64,000 nucleotides of DNA from Diphasiastrum complanatum (GCA_029204225.1 CM055092.1:38947800-39011799), one strand, 5' to 3'. Shown: positions 46,372-59,003, counted from the stretch's first letter. Program-made: numbers and translations. Notes: generated by a model from the letters alone, not told the origin.

Positions 46372-47072
46372 TGTGAAAGTACTGTACTTTAGGTCCATAA
46401 ATAGATCCACAAAATATCCACAAGAGTGATTGGATGCTTGCTTAACAATCTATCAAAAAACTAGACACAAAAAAGTTGATCTAGATTGGCAATTTGACAA
46501 ACAACAAGCATTAACAATCAAAAGGATTGATCAACATTGAAATCCGAGCCCACACGTGCGTACTATAAACTGTAGTACGTCCTTCAACCTGAGAAACAAG
46601 TAGAAATTGATTTGGTTTCATTTGGATCACAAAAACTCAATGTACACAGTGAACTAGCTTGAGATTGCCAATGAGCTCCAAAAATAATCTATCTTCTCAC
46701 TATCGGAGCTTGGAATACATAGCAAATTCGACTTCCTTCTTGAAGTTAGGTGGATTTCCAGCATGTAATAAGGAAGTTAACTCACCCTTCTTGCCCTAAA
46801 ATGAAACCCTAGCCTAGATCCTAGAGTTATGCTTGGTAGGTAGCTAGTTGGTCAAATTTCCACCTTTAACTTAGGTGTAGGTCCTATAAAGTAGGGATGA
46901 CCACCAAATAGACATGACCAACTCTCTTGACTTGACCTAACCTACATTAGGATGAGTTTCCTATGTGGCATCATGGCCTCACATGTGTGGGACCCACTTG
47001 TGTACACAATTTACACTATTCTAAATGGTTTTTGATCAAGCTAGATTTGCCAATTTTTGGCAATTCTTCACA
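46372..47072 (-). repeat. 5' LTR of Copia N
   Basis: 701 bases with inverted ends TGTGAAAGT (46372) and ATTCTTCACA (47072). Contains CACACGTGCG at 46551. Only LTR and leader of the element remain, between the transposase-like gene and the CACTA gene. Confidence 0.75.
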
Positions 47073-47415
47073 AAATCTGTTTCTTTTCTTCATGAATTAG
47101 ACAATGTCATATTCGTTCAAGAAAATTGACATTGGTAAGGTATCTAAATGTTTTGTATCTTGTTAAATTTGTGTGTACATATCAATTTTAACTGTATATT
47201 TTGACAAGTGTATTTTGTCAATATCATTAACATTCTTGTTAAAATTTGCAGATAAAATTTAATCGTTCATTAGTGAATATGTCTTCTACTAAGTAAATGT
47301 CTTGAAACAGGTATATTTATTAAATGTACAGTAGATATTATGTACTTAACATTTGGATTTGCAGCATTGTGTGTTGAATATAACTTTTTTGTTTTTTTTC
47401 TACGATTGTTTAAAG

Positions 47416-48575
47416 GACGACGCCTCCACAAGATAGAAGAAAGTTAAAGAAAATGCAATATTATTACAAAATGAAATCACGAAAAAGAGCACAAATGCTT
47501 GAGCAAAGACTTAGTGGAACATCATCGTCATCAAGTTCTAGTGCCCAGTCTCGACCTAAATCAGAGGTACTATATAATTATTTGTTTAAAACTTAGGACT
47601 ATATTTATACACATATAAATTAGCTTGTAACATTAAGCTAATCATTCTTGTAATTGTAAAATGAAATTAGTATCAACAGAGGTACAATGAAAAGATATAT
47701 TGCGAGTGCAAACAATGCAAAGGATTGAAAATTCAAGAAAGACGAATAATGGCGCAACATATGTGGAAGTTTGGAAAGCACATTGAGGAGCCCGATGTGG
47801 ATTTGGAGGTACATTTTGACTATTTAGTACTGTTCTTATCATACACATATTTATAATTTTTTTGGAATAAATAAAACTAATGCTTGTGTACTGTTTCACT
47901 CTTGCAGAATAATATATTGGTGTCAATGTCTTATAACACGTCAATTGACAATCTTATCAACAAGATAAGAAATATTGATTTTGGATCATCTTTGGCATTA
48001 GACGAAGATCTTGTTGATGATTATAATGATGTCACTAGGCACTACACGCCTCATGATGTGGAAGTTATGCATCTTTCCATTTTGCACGTCACTCACTCCA
48101 CCACACCTCACATAGATCTTTGCATGGAATCTATTCATCCCACGATATCACCACACATAGATTATATTCATCCCACGACACCTCACATGGATTCTATCCA
48201 TCCCACAACACCTCACACAAATTCTACTATGGATTCTATTCATTCCACGATGTCACCACACATCAATTCTATCTATCTCATGACACCTCACATCGATTCT
48301 ATCCATCCCACGACACCTCACATCGATTCTATCCATCCCACGACACCTCACATCGATTCTATCCATCCCACAACACCTCACACAAATTACCTATATGCGA
48401 TACTCCTCGATATCGAGATGATTTACAAGGGACCACTATCCCATGCAAGGTGTTACAACACTTTCCAATAATCTCATGATTGCAACGACACGCCCACTTT
48501 AAGACAAAGCATTTTTGTTAATTGCTGTTTTAATGTGGACTATGCATGACTATCCAGGATTGGGCGATTGTTCAG
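47416..48575 (+). pseudogene. CACTA (En/Spm) transposase gene, exons 1-3 as recognised
   Basis: Three consecutive exons with good GT-AG sites: 47416-47566, basic and serine-rich (KKMQYYYKMKSRKRAQMLEQ); 47680-47808, with CECKQCKGLKIQERRIMAQH, a Cys-rich N-terminal block typical of CACTA proteins; 47908-48575. The third carries SIDNLINKIRNIDFGSSLAL, DEDLVDDYNDVTRHYTPHDV, a decapeptide minisatellite, and after a one-base frameshift LPICDTPRYRDDLQGTTIPC, KVLQHFPIIS and, after a stop, MHDYPGLGDCSG. The RYRDD...KVLxxFPIIxRLQR block is the start of the plant Transposase_21 domain. Phases match across introns except for that frameshift. Earlier exons, if any, were not found before the N LTR. Confidence 0.7.
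48091..48389 (+). repeat. 30-bp coding minisatellite in the CACTA transposase gene
   Basis: About nine units around CACATCGATTCTATCCATCC plus CACGACACCT, some 33-39 bases long. The last three units are nearly identical. In frame it encodes decapeptides of the form PHIDSIHPTT. Confidence 0.88.
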
Positions 48576-48688
48576 GTGACTATAAAATGAAATCACTTGT
48601 AGTTTTTGTATATTTATTTTTTATGCATGCAATATTAATTATTTGAAAGAATTCTATTTATAGCACGAATTGGATTTGATTCTTTTAG

Positions 48689-49212
48689 GTTTTACAACTT
48701 TTGGATATCACACGTGTCTCATTTGTGGACCAAATATTGATGCTCGACACTCACGTCATTTAAACAAAGTTGTGTATGAAAATCATCCATTTAGAAATTT
48801 GGAGGAAGATCAGAAACAAGAATGCTTTGGAGGAAGATCAGAAACAAGAATGCCTCCAAAGAGAATGTTCGTGGCAGATTGGCACAAACTTTGGATTGAA
48901 CGAGACTAAGCCAATCAATGGTATGAAAAGACTATCCATCTTTCATTGTTTACCATATTGGAATAACCTTTTGATCAATCACTTGCTTGATCTTATGCAC
49001 ATATTCAAAAATGTGGGTGAATCAATATGAAAACACTTGGTGGGCGACAAAGACAGTATTTTTGCCAGGCACGATCTACAAGAATCAAAAACAAAAAAAG
49101 AGTATTGGCCAAAACTATGTACTGATGGAAATACCTATAGTATTCCAAGAGACCCTTGGATTCTTACAAAAGAAGAGTATAAGTACATATGGTCAGTCAT
49201 TTGTGAGATGAG
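48689..49212 (+). pseudogene. CACTA transposase exon 4, left half
   Basis: The intron 48576-48688 (CAG/GTGAC to TTTTAG/GT) joins GDCSG to FTTFGYHTCLICGPNIDARH, giving the classic Transposase_21 string GYHxCxxCGP with its CxxC pair. Then SRHLNKVVYENHPFRNLEED. After frameshifts: MKRLSIFHCLPYWNNLLINH, LLDLMHIFKNVGESI, stop, KHLVGDKDSIFARHDLQES, then SIPRDPWILTKEEYKYIWSV, ICEM. These follow the order of plant CACTA transposases (MKRxSIFxxLPYWKxLLIRHxLDxMHI-KNV). The exon is cut at 49212 by Copia E and resumes at 59668. Confidence 0.8.
49208..49212 (+). other. target site duplication of Copia E, left copy
   Basis: ATGAG immediately before the 5' LTR, repeated at 59668-59672 right after the 3' LTR. 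Confidence 0.92.
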
Positions 49213-49922
49213 TGCTAAAATTGGAAAAACAAATCATATTGATTTCTTGGCTTGCTACAAATGATGTACCATGCAAGTATGTAGCTCATAAATGCAAAAT
49301 GCCAAGTTTGGCCTACATAGAACTCGAGCTACATGGTTATGAAATGTCTAGATTGAAGAATACAACTTGCATATAGTTTGTAGACATAGAATTAGCAAAG
49401 TCATGCTTGTAAAAACTCATGGCAATTCACATGCATTAATTGTAAGTGATCCATAGTGAGATGCAAGGCATGCACAAAGTGTAATGGACACATGCATGAT
49501 AATTTGTACTTTGTTAGTTAGAACTAGTACACTTGTAAAAAGTTGGTAGAATTTCATGCATGGCAAGTAACAAATGTCACATAGACTCTAGATGTCACTT
49601 TAGTTGTCATTTTGGAATGGATAGATGTGGTTCTACCTCGAGCTGCCTCAAACTCCATAAATATGTGTAGATCTCGTCACAATCAATGATGAGGAACCAA
49701 AGTTTTGTAGCTACCTCATGCCATTTTGGATCTAAACTATTTTGTTTATTATCTCTCTAGCTTTCTCTCTCTAACTCGTGTTGAAGCTAATGCTAATACA
49801 TTGAAATCTTCTACTTTTGTTCATTATTTGAATCATTGCTATCATATTCTGATGCTTAGCATGCTAGATTGCGGTTAAGCCATTTCTTCTGAACTAGATC
49901 TTGAATTCTGGAAATTTTTTCA
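49213..49922 (+). repeat. 5' LTR of Copia E
   Basis: Starts TGCTAAAATTGG, ends AATTTTTTCA directly before the primer site. Lacks about 88 bases near its 3' end that are present in the 3' LTR. Confidence 0.9.
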
Positions 49923-49934
49923 TGGTATCAGAGC
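49923..49934 (+). other. primer binding site of Copia E
   Basis: TGGTATCAGAGC, perfect Met-tRNA-type site abutting the LTR. Confidence 0.92.
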
Positions 49935-50691
49935 CAAATTAAGCTTTGCATGCTAACATCTCTGATTGTACAAGAAATTGAGAGCTAAATCAAGCAAAAA
50001 AGTAGTTTTGCACTTTTTTTCACCTTTCTCTGAAGTGTATTTGGACCAAATTGGATTGGAACTAAATTTCCAGACCTAAAAAGTGGTAGTACGGAATTTT
50101 GGAATTTCACACGTGTGAAAATCAGAGATCTTCAGTCCTTTTGTTCTCCTTGCTAATAGATCCAAAGATAGCAGTCTTATAGCTTAATGGAAAGCTTATG
50201 ATCTATACTTTCCATAAAAATTGAAACCAAATCAATCCGATGTGTCTAGCAAGAGTTATGAGCTCTTAAAGAGGATAGGGATAGGTCCAAAATCTGAGTG
50301 ACAACATTTTGATTTGATTCGATCTTGCTTTGTTGTGAATCCATTGTTTTGAGCATCCTACACAAGAAACTGAAGATCAACACTGATTTTGAAGGAATGA
50401 ACACCTTTTGAGCCTTCTGAGAGTCAATTGTGTTTTCTTTTGAATCATTTCACACGTGCCAAAAGTAGGATTCAAACTAGCCAAAGTGTCTCAATCCACT
50501 TTGTGTGTCTGATCTAGATAACTTGTTTTGTGGAATATTTGAGAGTCATCTCAAATACAGTTGCAAGTGTTTCACATAGGAAGGTAGTATATCCTTGAAA
50601 ATACCTATAGTGAAAGAGAGCAGCAACTTTAAGTCTAATTGGAACAAGCTCAAACATATCTTGGTCCAATAACTAAGAATTCTTCATTAAA

Positions 50692-51540
50692 ATGGCATCT
50701 CACAGAGGATATCTTCTAGAAGCCAGTGAAAGACTAAACACTTCTAGTTACTTAATTTGGAAGTTCAGAATGGAGTCTACTTTGATACTCCAGGATGTTA
50801 TGGATATTGTGCTTGGTGTTGAGGAGGAGCCTCAAGCACAGGCTGTAATTCTTAAGTATAAGAAAAGAGCTAGAATGGCTCTACATTTCATTAAGATGAA
50901 TGTATCTAATGAAATTTTGAGAGAGATAGGACCTTGCACTACAACCAAAGAAGCTTGGGATGCACTAAAGACCATCTATGAAGCAAAGAGTACTTCTAGA
51001 ATACTCACTCTTAGGAATCAGATTTTTCAAATTTTCCAAAGAAGTGAAGAGAGTGCATCTAACTATGTTCTGAGAGTTAAAGATTTACATAGAAAGCTTT
51101 CATGTGTTGGTGTTACTATTAACCAAGATGAGCTAGTTCAAGTCATATTTAATGGCTTGAGAGATGACTATGATAATCTTGTTCAGTCTTTTGCTATTAA
51201 AGTGGAGTTTCCTAATCTAGAAACTCTCCAAGGAATTCTTATTTCTGAAGAATCTAGACAAAGCTATAAACTCTCCAGGATGAACAAACTCGCGCATGGT
51301 GGAAGTGACAAAGCCCTATTTGTCAAGGACAAGCAGAAAGGAAGGAGTAAGAATCAATTCTCTCAAGCATCCAACAAAGACAAAGCCAAAGATCGAGACA
51401 AAGATGGTGAAGATGATGATACATCTCATCCTTCTAACTCAAAGGCCAAGAAGAAGAAAGTGAAGTGTTTCTTCTGTGGCAAGAAGGGGCACTATGCCTC
51501 TAATTGCTTCAAGAAGAAAAACCAACTAAGCAAGCTAATC
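50692..51540 (+). CDS. Copia E gag
   Basis: Gag capsid/nucleocapsid protein starting MASHRGYLLEASERLNTSSY after a leader of about 750 bases that contains CACACGTGTG at 50108. The UBN2-type core includes TTKEAWDALKTIYEAKSTSR, ASNYVLRVKDLHRKLSCVG, DELVQVIFNGLRDDYDNLV and LETLQGILISEESRQSYK. The zinc knuckle CFFCGKKGHYASNC is an intact CX2CX4HX4C. Uninterrupted up to the knuckle; shortly after it the frame runs off while pol continues in another frame, so one indel in the A-rich codons near 51515-51530 breaks the usual gag-pol fusion. Confidence 0.9.
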
Positions 51541-54500
51541 TCTCCAAAGAGATTGAAGAAGATTCTATTACAAGTGATGGAGAAGGATCACTTATGGTGT
51601 CCAGTTTTTCTTCATCACCTTTCAAGAAAGATGGAGCTTGGTACATAGACAGTGGAGCTTCTTTACATATGTGCTGTTCAAAGGAGTCATTTGACTCAAT
51701 CTTACCTTTCAAAGGACTCAAGAGATCTATTTACACAGCTAATGATCATGAGTGCCCAATAGAAGGAATTGGCAACATTCCATTGAAACTTGCTTCTTCA
51801 AAAGTTCTTGCACTTTCTTTCTTTTCATTCCAAAACTCACAAAGAGCATAATTAGTGTGGGAAAGTTGTTTAATAATGGTTGTGATGTAACGTTCAACTC
51901 CAATACTTGTTTTATCAAGAGAAATGATGAGATCCTTGTTGATGGATCTAGATGTAGTGGAATTTTTAAGCTGAATTCTTATGAGAATGCAAACCTTTGT
52001 GAAGTTGCTTTGTTATCTAAGGAGGAGTTGTGGCATAGAAGGTTGGGTCATCCTAACTTTAAATCTATGTCTTGTATGGTTAAGAAGGTGAAGGCTATTG
52101 GTCTTCCAAAATCTCTTTCTAAAGATTTCAAGCCTTGTGAGTCTTGTGCCATTGGAAAGTCACACAAAAAGCCATATCAGAAGTCTTTTATAAAGACTAC
52201 TTATCCTTTGGAGCTTATACACTCAGATGTTCATTTTTCCTCTTCTAAAAGTATTGGTGGTGCAACATGTTTTGTCACCTTTATTGATGACTTTACTAGA
52301 TATACCTGGATGTATCTACTTTCTTCAAAGGCTATGGTTTTTTATCACTTCCTAATCTTCAAAGCTTATGTTGAGAAACAGTTTTCTTTTAAAGTTAAAT
52401 CTTTAAGATGTGATGGAGGAGGTGAATACATCTCCAACAAGTTTCATGAATACGAAGGTGAAGAAATAAAGAGAGATTTTTCTTGTGCTTATTCTCCATC
52501 TCAAAATGGATTAGTTGAGAGGAAAAACAAATCTTTATGTGAATGTGCTAAAGCAATTCGAGTAGCAGCTTCTTTGCCTATTGATTATTGGGGTGAAGCT
52601 ATAAATTGTGCAATAGATTACCTCACAATGCACTTGCTAAAAAATCACCTTTTGAAGTCTTGTGTAAGAAGAAACCTAAGGTAGACCACCTTAGAGCTTT
52701 TGGTTGTGCTTGCTTTGTTAATGTGCCTGGAAACAAGGAAAAGAGATGATCCTAATTCTATGAAAGGGATCATGGTTGGATATGCATCCAACAAGAAAGC
52801 TTATAGAATCTATGTTCCCTTTACCTGAACTACAATTGAGAGTAGGGACGTTATATTCCATGAAGATCAAAAATACATTCTTGAGGAGGCCGAGTTCAAA
52901 GATTCTCACAAAGATACTCCAATCATCACCCTTGAAGATTATCATGGAGAGATGGGGCCGAGAATTGAGGAGGAGTCACCTCGAATCTTTTCACCAAGGA
53001 GATCTCAAAGAGAAAGATCCGAGCCTAGAAGGCTTACCTATGAAGATAGAGGCAAGCAAGTGGAAATAAACTCCACTAATTATGCTTATTTTATTTCTCA
53101 TGAGGAGCCTAAGGATGTATATGATGCACTCAACTCGAAGGAATGGTACCTTGAAGGAGGAATATGAAGCTTTGATGGCCAATAAGACATGGGAGCTTGT
53201 GGATCTTCCATCCAACAAGCACATCCTTGGTTGCAAGTGGATTTTACTAGTCAAGTATAATCAAGATGGCACAATCAACAAGTACAAGGCTAGGCTTTGT
53301 GCTAAATGTTTTGCTTAAGTTTATGGACTTGATTATGAAGAGACCTTTGCCCCAGTTGCAAAGATGGTATCAATTAGAATCATAATTTCTCTTGCTTGTT
53401 TTTTCAGTTGGCAAGTTCTTCAACTAGATGTCTCTAATGCATTTCTAAATGGGTATCTAGAAGAAGAGATTTATATGGATCAGCCTATTGGGTTCATCCA
53501 TGATAAAGAAAAAGTTTGCTTGCTCTTAAAAAGTTTATATGGATTGAAGCAAGCTCCAAGGTCATGGTATTCTCGACTTAACACCTTTCTTGAGTCACTA
53601 GGATTTAATCTTAGTAACTATGATCCTTCCTTATATGTCAAGTTTTTTGATAAAGATATTGTCATTCTTCTTATTTATGTTGATGATATCATTCTGACAG
53701 GAAGTAGTATCAAGTTAGTTGAGGAAACCAAGATTGCACTTGGAAAAGAGTTCAAGATGCAAGATCTTGGAAATATTCACTATATTCTAGGATTAGACAT
53801 TGAATTTCTTAAAGATAAAGCTTTTGCATGTCAATCCAAGTATGCTCTTTCAATGTTAAAGAAGTTCAATATGTTGAATTGTAAGAGTATAGAAACACCT
53901 ATGGAACAAAATGTAAAGGCTTCTAACAAAGGTGGTCAAAGATCCTTCATGGACATCACACTTTTTAGAAGTCTTATAGGCTCCTTAATTTGGCTCACAA
54001 TAACTAGACCTGACATAAGCTTTGGTGTTCATAAGTTGAGCCAGGCTATGCAAATTCCTACTATCTATCATTGGAAAATGGCCAAGAGAGTGCTTAGATA
54101 TATATTTTCAACTTTTGATTTTGGTTTATTGTATAAAAGTGAAGATCTTTCTATTATTGGTTATTCTGACTCAGATTTTGCAAGTGATAGAGCAGATCAA
54201 AAATCTACAAGTGCTTATGTCATATATCTTGGAGGAAACTTGATATCTTGGCTTTCCAAAAAGCAAGATACTATATCACTCTCATCATGTGAAGCTGAGT
54301 ACAAGGCACTCACTACAACAACAAAGGAAGTGCTTTGGATCAAGAGGTTACTAATGGAACTAAAGATAATCTTGGAAGAGGATCTAGCTATGATCATGTG
54401 TGACGACATTTCAGCCCAAGCCCTTGCCAACAACCCGATATTCCATGCAAGGAGCAAGCATATCGAAGTTGCACATCATTTCATGAGAGAGAAGCTCATT

Positions 54501-54652
54501 GGAGAGGAAATCACTTTGGAGCACATCGACACATCATCTTGCATTGTTGATATGCTCACCAAACCTTTGAGCAAAAGTTCTTTCATCAAGCATAGAGCCA
54601 ATCTTGGAGTTATACCAAGATCCATGTTCAAATCAATATGGATTATTTTTAG
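51525..54652 (+). pseudogene. Copia E pol (protease, integrase, RT, RNase H)
   Basis: Protease GAWYIDSGASLHMC; a frame change near 51750-51800; GAG-pre-integrase ELWHRRLGHPNFKSM and CESCAIGKSHKKPY; integrase with all three acidic residues (HSDVHF, RCDGGGEYIS, NGLVERKNKSLC). Frame changes near 52600-52740 and 53150. RT: MANKTWELVDLP, CKWILLVKYNQDGTINKYKA, a stop at 53317 (CAA to TAA), then uninterrupted from 53364: LDVSNAFLNGYLEEEIYMDQ, LYGLKQAPRSWYSRLN, LLIYVDDIILTG. RNase H: YSDSDFASD, ISLSSCEAEYKAL, CDDISAQALANNPIFHARSK, SSCIVDMLTKPLSKSSF. RT-RNase H is intact; the few other lesions prevent autonomous movement. Confidence 0.9.
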
Positions 54653-54658
54653 GAGGAG

Positions 54659-54902
54659 TGTTAAAATTGGAAAAACAAATCATATTGATTTCTTGGCTTG
54701 CTACAAATGTTGTACCATGCAAGTATGTAGCTCATAAATGCAAAATGCCAAGTTTGGCCTACATTGAACTCGAGCTACATGGTTATGTAATGTCTAGATT
54801 GAAGAATACAACTTGCAAATAGTTTGTAGACATAAAATTAGCAAAGTCATGCTTGTAGAAACTCGTGGCAATTCAAATGCATTAATTGTAAATGATCCAT
54901 AG
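54659..54902 (+). repeat. 3' LTR of Copia E, part 1
   Basis: TGTTAAAATTGGAAAAAC after AGGAGGAG. Matches the 5' LTR to CATAG (54898-54902), where Copia H begins. Confidence 0.92.
54898..54902 (+). other. target site duplication of Copia H, left copy
   Basis: CATAG, repeated at 59113-59117 after the H end. The uninterrupted site CATAG-TGAGATGC is visible in the E 5' LTR. Confidence 0.93.
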
Positions 54903-55748
54903 TGTCAGAAATGGTGAACTCCTGCAACTTTGTCGCAGCACAAACAAGACACGAAGGTCGAACAATTCGTGACAGTCAATGTGTCTTTGACTCAAAGCAT
55001 GAACGAGAACAATTCGCGACAGTCAAATGTCTTTGATTCGAAGCACGAACGATTCACGAATCAATTGTGAATCGCAAACACACCTCCAGGACCGCAAACC
55101 GCAAAAGGGACGTGAATCAAAAACTACGAAAAGAAACGAAAAGAACGAAGGCAAACGGGAGATTACGAATCAGACGAAGAAAAATCTCTCGCGCTACCAG
55201 CTGGTAGCTCAACGGGCTTCACGCCCAGTTGAACCGAGTAGCAACGATAGAGACTAATTAACTAGTTGATTAGCGTTAACTAGTCATGTGATTCGACGTT
55301 TAGCTATCTTGTAAACTCCACATAGTAGAGGTATAAAATGATCCTCTCTGGATCATAATAGTAGATGTGAATATAGAGATCTGTAAGAGACAGAGAGAGA
55401 TGTAGCGAATAGAGAAAAAAAGTAAAGACACCATAGCTGTGCATGAAATTCTACCAACGAGCAGAACACAGCGAAAGAGTAGAATGTCATTCCGCCAATG
55501 AGCGAGACACTGACGAATTCACTCTAAAGTAAAATTGATAATTCAGTCACTCTATTTCCGTGCATCTTGTCTTGTGATGTGTATCATGATTGCTAGAATA
55601 GAATGTGTTTTGTGATGCGTAGTCGAGTGTCTGGGTTCCTGTAAGGGCTTCCGCACAAAAGAAAAAGTAAAAGACAAAAAATTGTTCGTGATAGAGGAAG
55701 ATGAAGAGGACGAACACGAATCAGTCCCACACATGTGCTCCTGCGACA
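54903..55748 (+). repeat. 5' LTR of Copia H
   Basis: 846 bases, TGTCAG...GCGACA, abutting the primer site. Unlike the other LTRs here it is rich in CGA/TCG-type sequence and lacks the CACACGTGTG palindrome. A TATAAAATG box lies at about 55331. Confidence 0.9.
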
Positions 55749-55760
55749 TGGTATCAGAGC
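55749..55760 (+). other. primer binding site of Copia H
   Basis: TGGTATCAGAGC directly after the LTR end GCGACA. Confidence 0.92.
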
Positions 55761-55813
55761 CAACATATTGTCACTACTGATATCTCAACAGTGATTCTTC
55801 CAGACAACACAAT

Positions 55814-58800
55814 ATGGCTACGACAATCCAGACCAGAGTAGCAATCAGTCTCGATGGCGCAAATTACAGAATTTGGAAATTCAAAATCAAAACACTCCTG
55901 AAGGACGAAGGCATCTGGTCGGTGACCGAGCTCTCAGAGGTGCAGCCTGCAGAGGGAGACCTGAGGAGACCTGAATGGATCAGAAAGGATGAGTGCACAA
56001 TGGCGATTATTGTTTTGTCCATAAATGAAGATCTACTCATGCATATTGCAAACTGCGAAAGCAGCCATGCAACATGAAAAGAATTAAAGCAGAAGTATGA
56101 AGCGAGGAATGCAGCTTCAGTCATGCACCTTCACAATCAGCTGCAATCAATATGGTGGGATGGCAACCAGTTAGATCAGCATGTTAAGAAGATCGGAACG
56201 ATCTTCGCTCAACTCGCTGCATCAGGACAGGAGCACCAAGTCCTAGCACCACAACAACTGATGTACTTCATGAAATCTCTACCGATGTCCTATCAGCCAC
56301 TGAGAATGCTCATACTGAGTCTACCAGATATGACATTCGACAAAGCATTCAGTTTTGTCGCTAATGAGAGACTAATGAGAGACGAGGGAAGCAGTGATCA
56401 AGAGAAGGCTCTCTTCACGAAAGGAAAGAAGAAGAACAAAAACAAACCAAAATTCGAGAAGACGAAGTCCTCGAATCAACAATCTTCTTCCTGCGATCAC
56501 TACCACAAACCAGGCCATACGGCCAACAAATGCTGATTCAGCCCAGCAATACCTTGCATGCATTCCAAGAAAAAAGGGCATTCTACATACGACTGCAGAT
56601 ACAACCCAAAAAGAAAAATCAAAGCTGAAAAGGCAAACGTTGTAGAATCATCTAAAGATGCAAAAAGAGGTGACGAAGCTTTCACGATACTCGACGAAGC
56701 TTCGACAAGCTACTTTGAACATGACTATGATGTGGTCATTGATTCAGGAGCAACATCTCCAATAACCTGCAACAAGAAGATCTTGATCAACTTTTGCGAA
56801 CTCGAAAATAATAGAGCGGTGATTCTAGGCGATGGAAGCAGACACGATGTCAAGGGCATCGGCTCTCTACAACTATGAACATTGTCAGGCCAAGCAGAGC
56901 TGCCAGGAGCACTCTATGTGCCCTCACTCAAAAAAGATCCGCTATCTGTCTCCAAGATGGCAGATCTAGGCATTCGAGTTTTGTTTGACGGAAACACTTG
57001 TGGTATAATCGAGAAGACGACAAACAAGTTGCTGATGGTCGGATGCAAAGAAGGAAACCTCTACTAGGCCAAAATAATCAGCAACTTTGATAGCATATTA
57101 AATGCTTTGAAAAATGAAGATCAGCTCTGACATAGGAGAATGTATCATTTGAACATGCGGAGCCTTTACGATATGAGCACAAAGGACATTGTCACAGGTC
57201 TCAAAATATCAAGGCCCGAGGTTGAGTTCTACGAAGCTTGTCAGAAAGGCAAGCAACATCGAAATCCATTCACACACGAAGGAAGAAGAGCCAAGGAAGT
57301 TCTTGAGCTTCTCCACTCTGACGTGTGTGGACCGATGAAAACAGATTCACTCTCAGGTTCGAGATATTTTCTAATGTTCATAGATGATTACAACCGAATG
57401 ACGACAATCTACTACTTGAAGAAGCAATTCGAAGTATTTGATTCTTTCAAGAAGTTCGTGGCATTCGCAGAGTGACACACCTCAAAGAGGATACAGATCC
57501 TTAGATCTGACAATGAAGGTGAATACAAAAGCACAGAATTCTCAAGATTCTACGAAGAACAGGAGATTGAAAACCAGTTCACTCCTGCATACACACCAGA
57601 ATACAACGGTGTGGTAGAAAGAAAAAACAGAACGCTAGTTGAAGGAGCCAGATGCATGATAGCACAGGCTCAATTGCCAGGCCAATTCTGGGCCGAAGCA
57701 ATAGCTGCAGCTGTACACCTGCAGAACAGATCTACAACGACAGTGCTGGAGAACAAAACACCATACGAGATGTGGACATGCAGAAAGCCTGATCTGTCAT
57801 ATGCATGAGTGTTTGGATGCCCAGCATACAAGCACATTCCAAAGGAAAAGAGAAGCAAGCTCAACAACAAATCCGAACAAACAATCATGGTCGGCTACTC
57901 GAACGGAACACATGTGTATAGATTCTACGATCCAACCACGAAGAAGGTTGTTTCAAGCAGAGATGTGAAGTTCGACGAGTCCAAATTCCCTGTACTGAAA
58001 GACGAAAGAGGCCATGAGATCTTCACACTGCTGCCTATTCAAGAGAGAGATCAAGGACAGTCATCAAATCAGAATGCAGGACCCAGACTCCAGAGCAGCA
58101 AGAAATAGAGGACCGACCCCACGAACAAAAAATGTTCGAGCAACGATGAAACGAACCTCGAAGGTCAACAAGACAAAGAAGACCTCCAGACTGCTATTTT
58201 GACAATCTTCAATGGAGCGAAGACACACAATTCGAGTACTGCAACTTCACAAAGAGCCAGCTACATACCAAGAAGCTATCTAGAGTCCAGAGGGAGAATT
58301 TTGGAAACAGGCAATGTCAGAAGAGATCAAGTCGATGAGGCAAAATGAGGCATGGACATTAGAGCCACTGCATGAAAACAAAAAAGTAGTCTACTGCAAA
58401 TGGGTGTACAAGAAGAAGCTGAAATCAGATGGCACCATTGGCCACTACCAAGCAAGGCTTGTCGCGAAGGGCTACAAGCAGAGATATGGTGTCGACTATT
58501 TAGACATATATTCGCCCATGGTCAAGATGACAAGCATAGCGTTGCTCCTTGCATACGCCACACAGTACAATCTGGAAATTCACCAATTTGACGTGAAAAT
58601 AGCCTTTCTCCACGGAGATCTAGAGAAAGAAATTTTCATGAAGCAATCTGAAGGCTATGAAGACCCCAACAATAGACAATATGTCTGTTGATTATAGAGA
58701 TGCATCTACGGTCTAAAACAGGCATCACAAGCCTGGTACAAAAAGCTTGATGGTCTTCTAAAGCCTCTAGACTTCAATCCTACTCAACCAGACTATAATG

Positions 58801-59003
58801 TCTACATCAAAAGAGTAGGAAAGGATTTTGTGATACTGACCATTTTCGTGGATGATTCGCTGATGATAGGAAATTCCTTGATGTTGATCAAAGACACAAA
58901 GAGTCAGATTTCTGAAAACTACAAAATCACAGATCTTGGAGAAACAACAAAATGCCTAGGGACGGAGATCAGAAGAGATCGAATAAATGGCAAAATGCAC
59001 TTG
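55814..59003 (+). pseudogene. Copia H gag-pol
   Basis: One frame from ATG 55814 runs to about 58108 with no indel, broken only by eight stops (56075, 56534, 56876, 57065, 57128, 57473, 57806, 58106). Gag: SLDGANYRIWKFKIKTLLKD; zinc knuckle CDHYHKPGHTANKC has Tyr for its second Cys. Protease: VVIDSGATSPI. Pre-integrase: L-stop-HRRMYHLNM, where LWHRR is expected. Integrase: HSDVCGPM, LRSDNEGEYKSTEF, EYNGVVERKNRTL, all three acidic residues present. After a frameshift near 58110-58310, RT has NEAWTLEPL, CKWVYKKKLKSDG, FDVKIAFLHGDLEKEIFM, YGLKQASQAWYKKLDG and FVDDSLMIG. It ends in DRINGKMHLS, fused to the LTR remnant. Confidence 0.9.

Noticed and set aside
48091-48389. Regularly spaced repeats resembling a CRISPR array
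   Set aside because: Units are contiguous 30-base tandem repeats with no unique spacers, inside an eukaryotic transposase exon.
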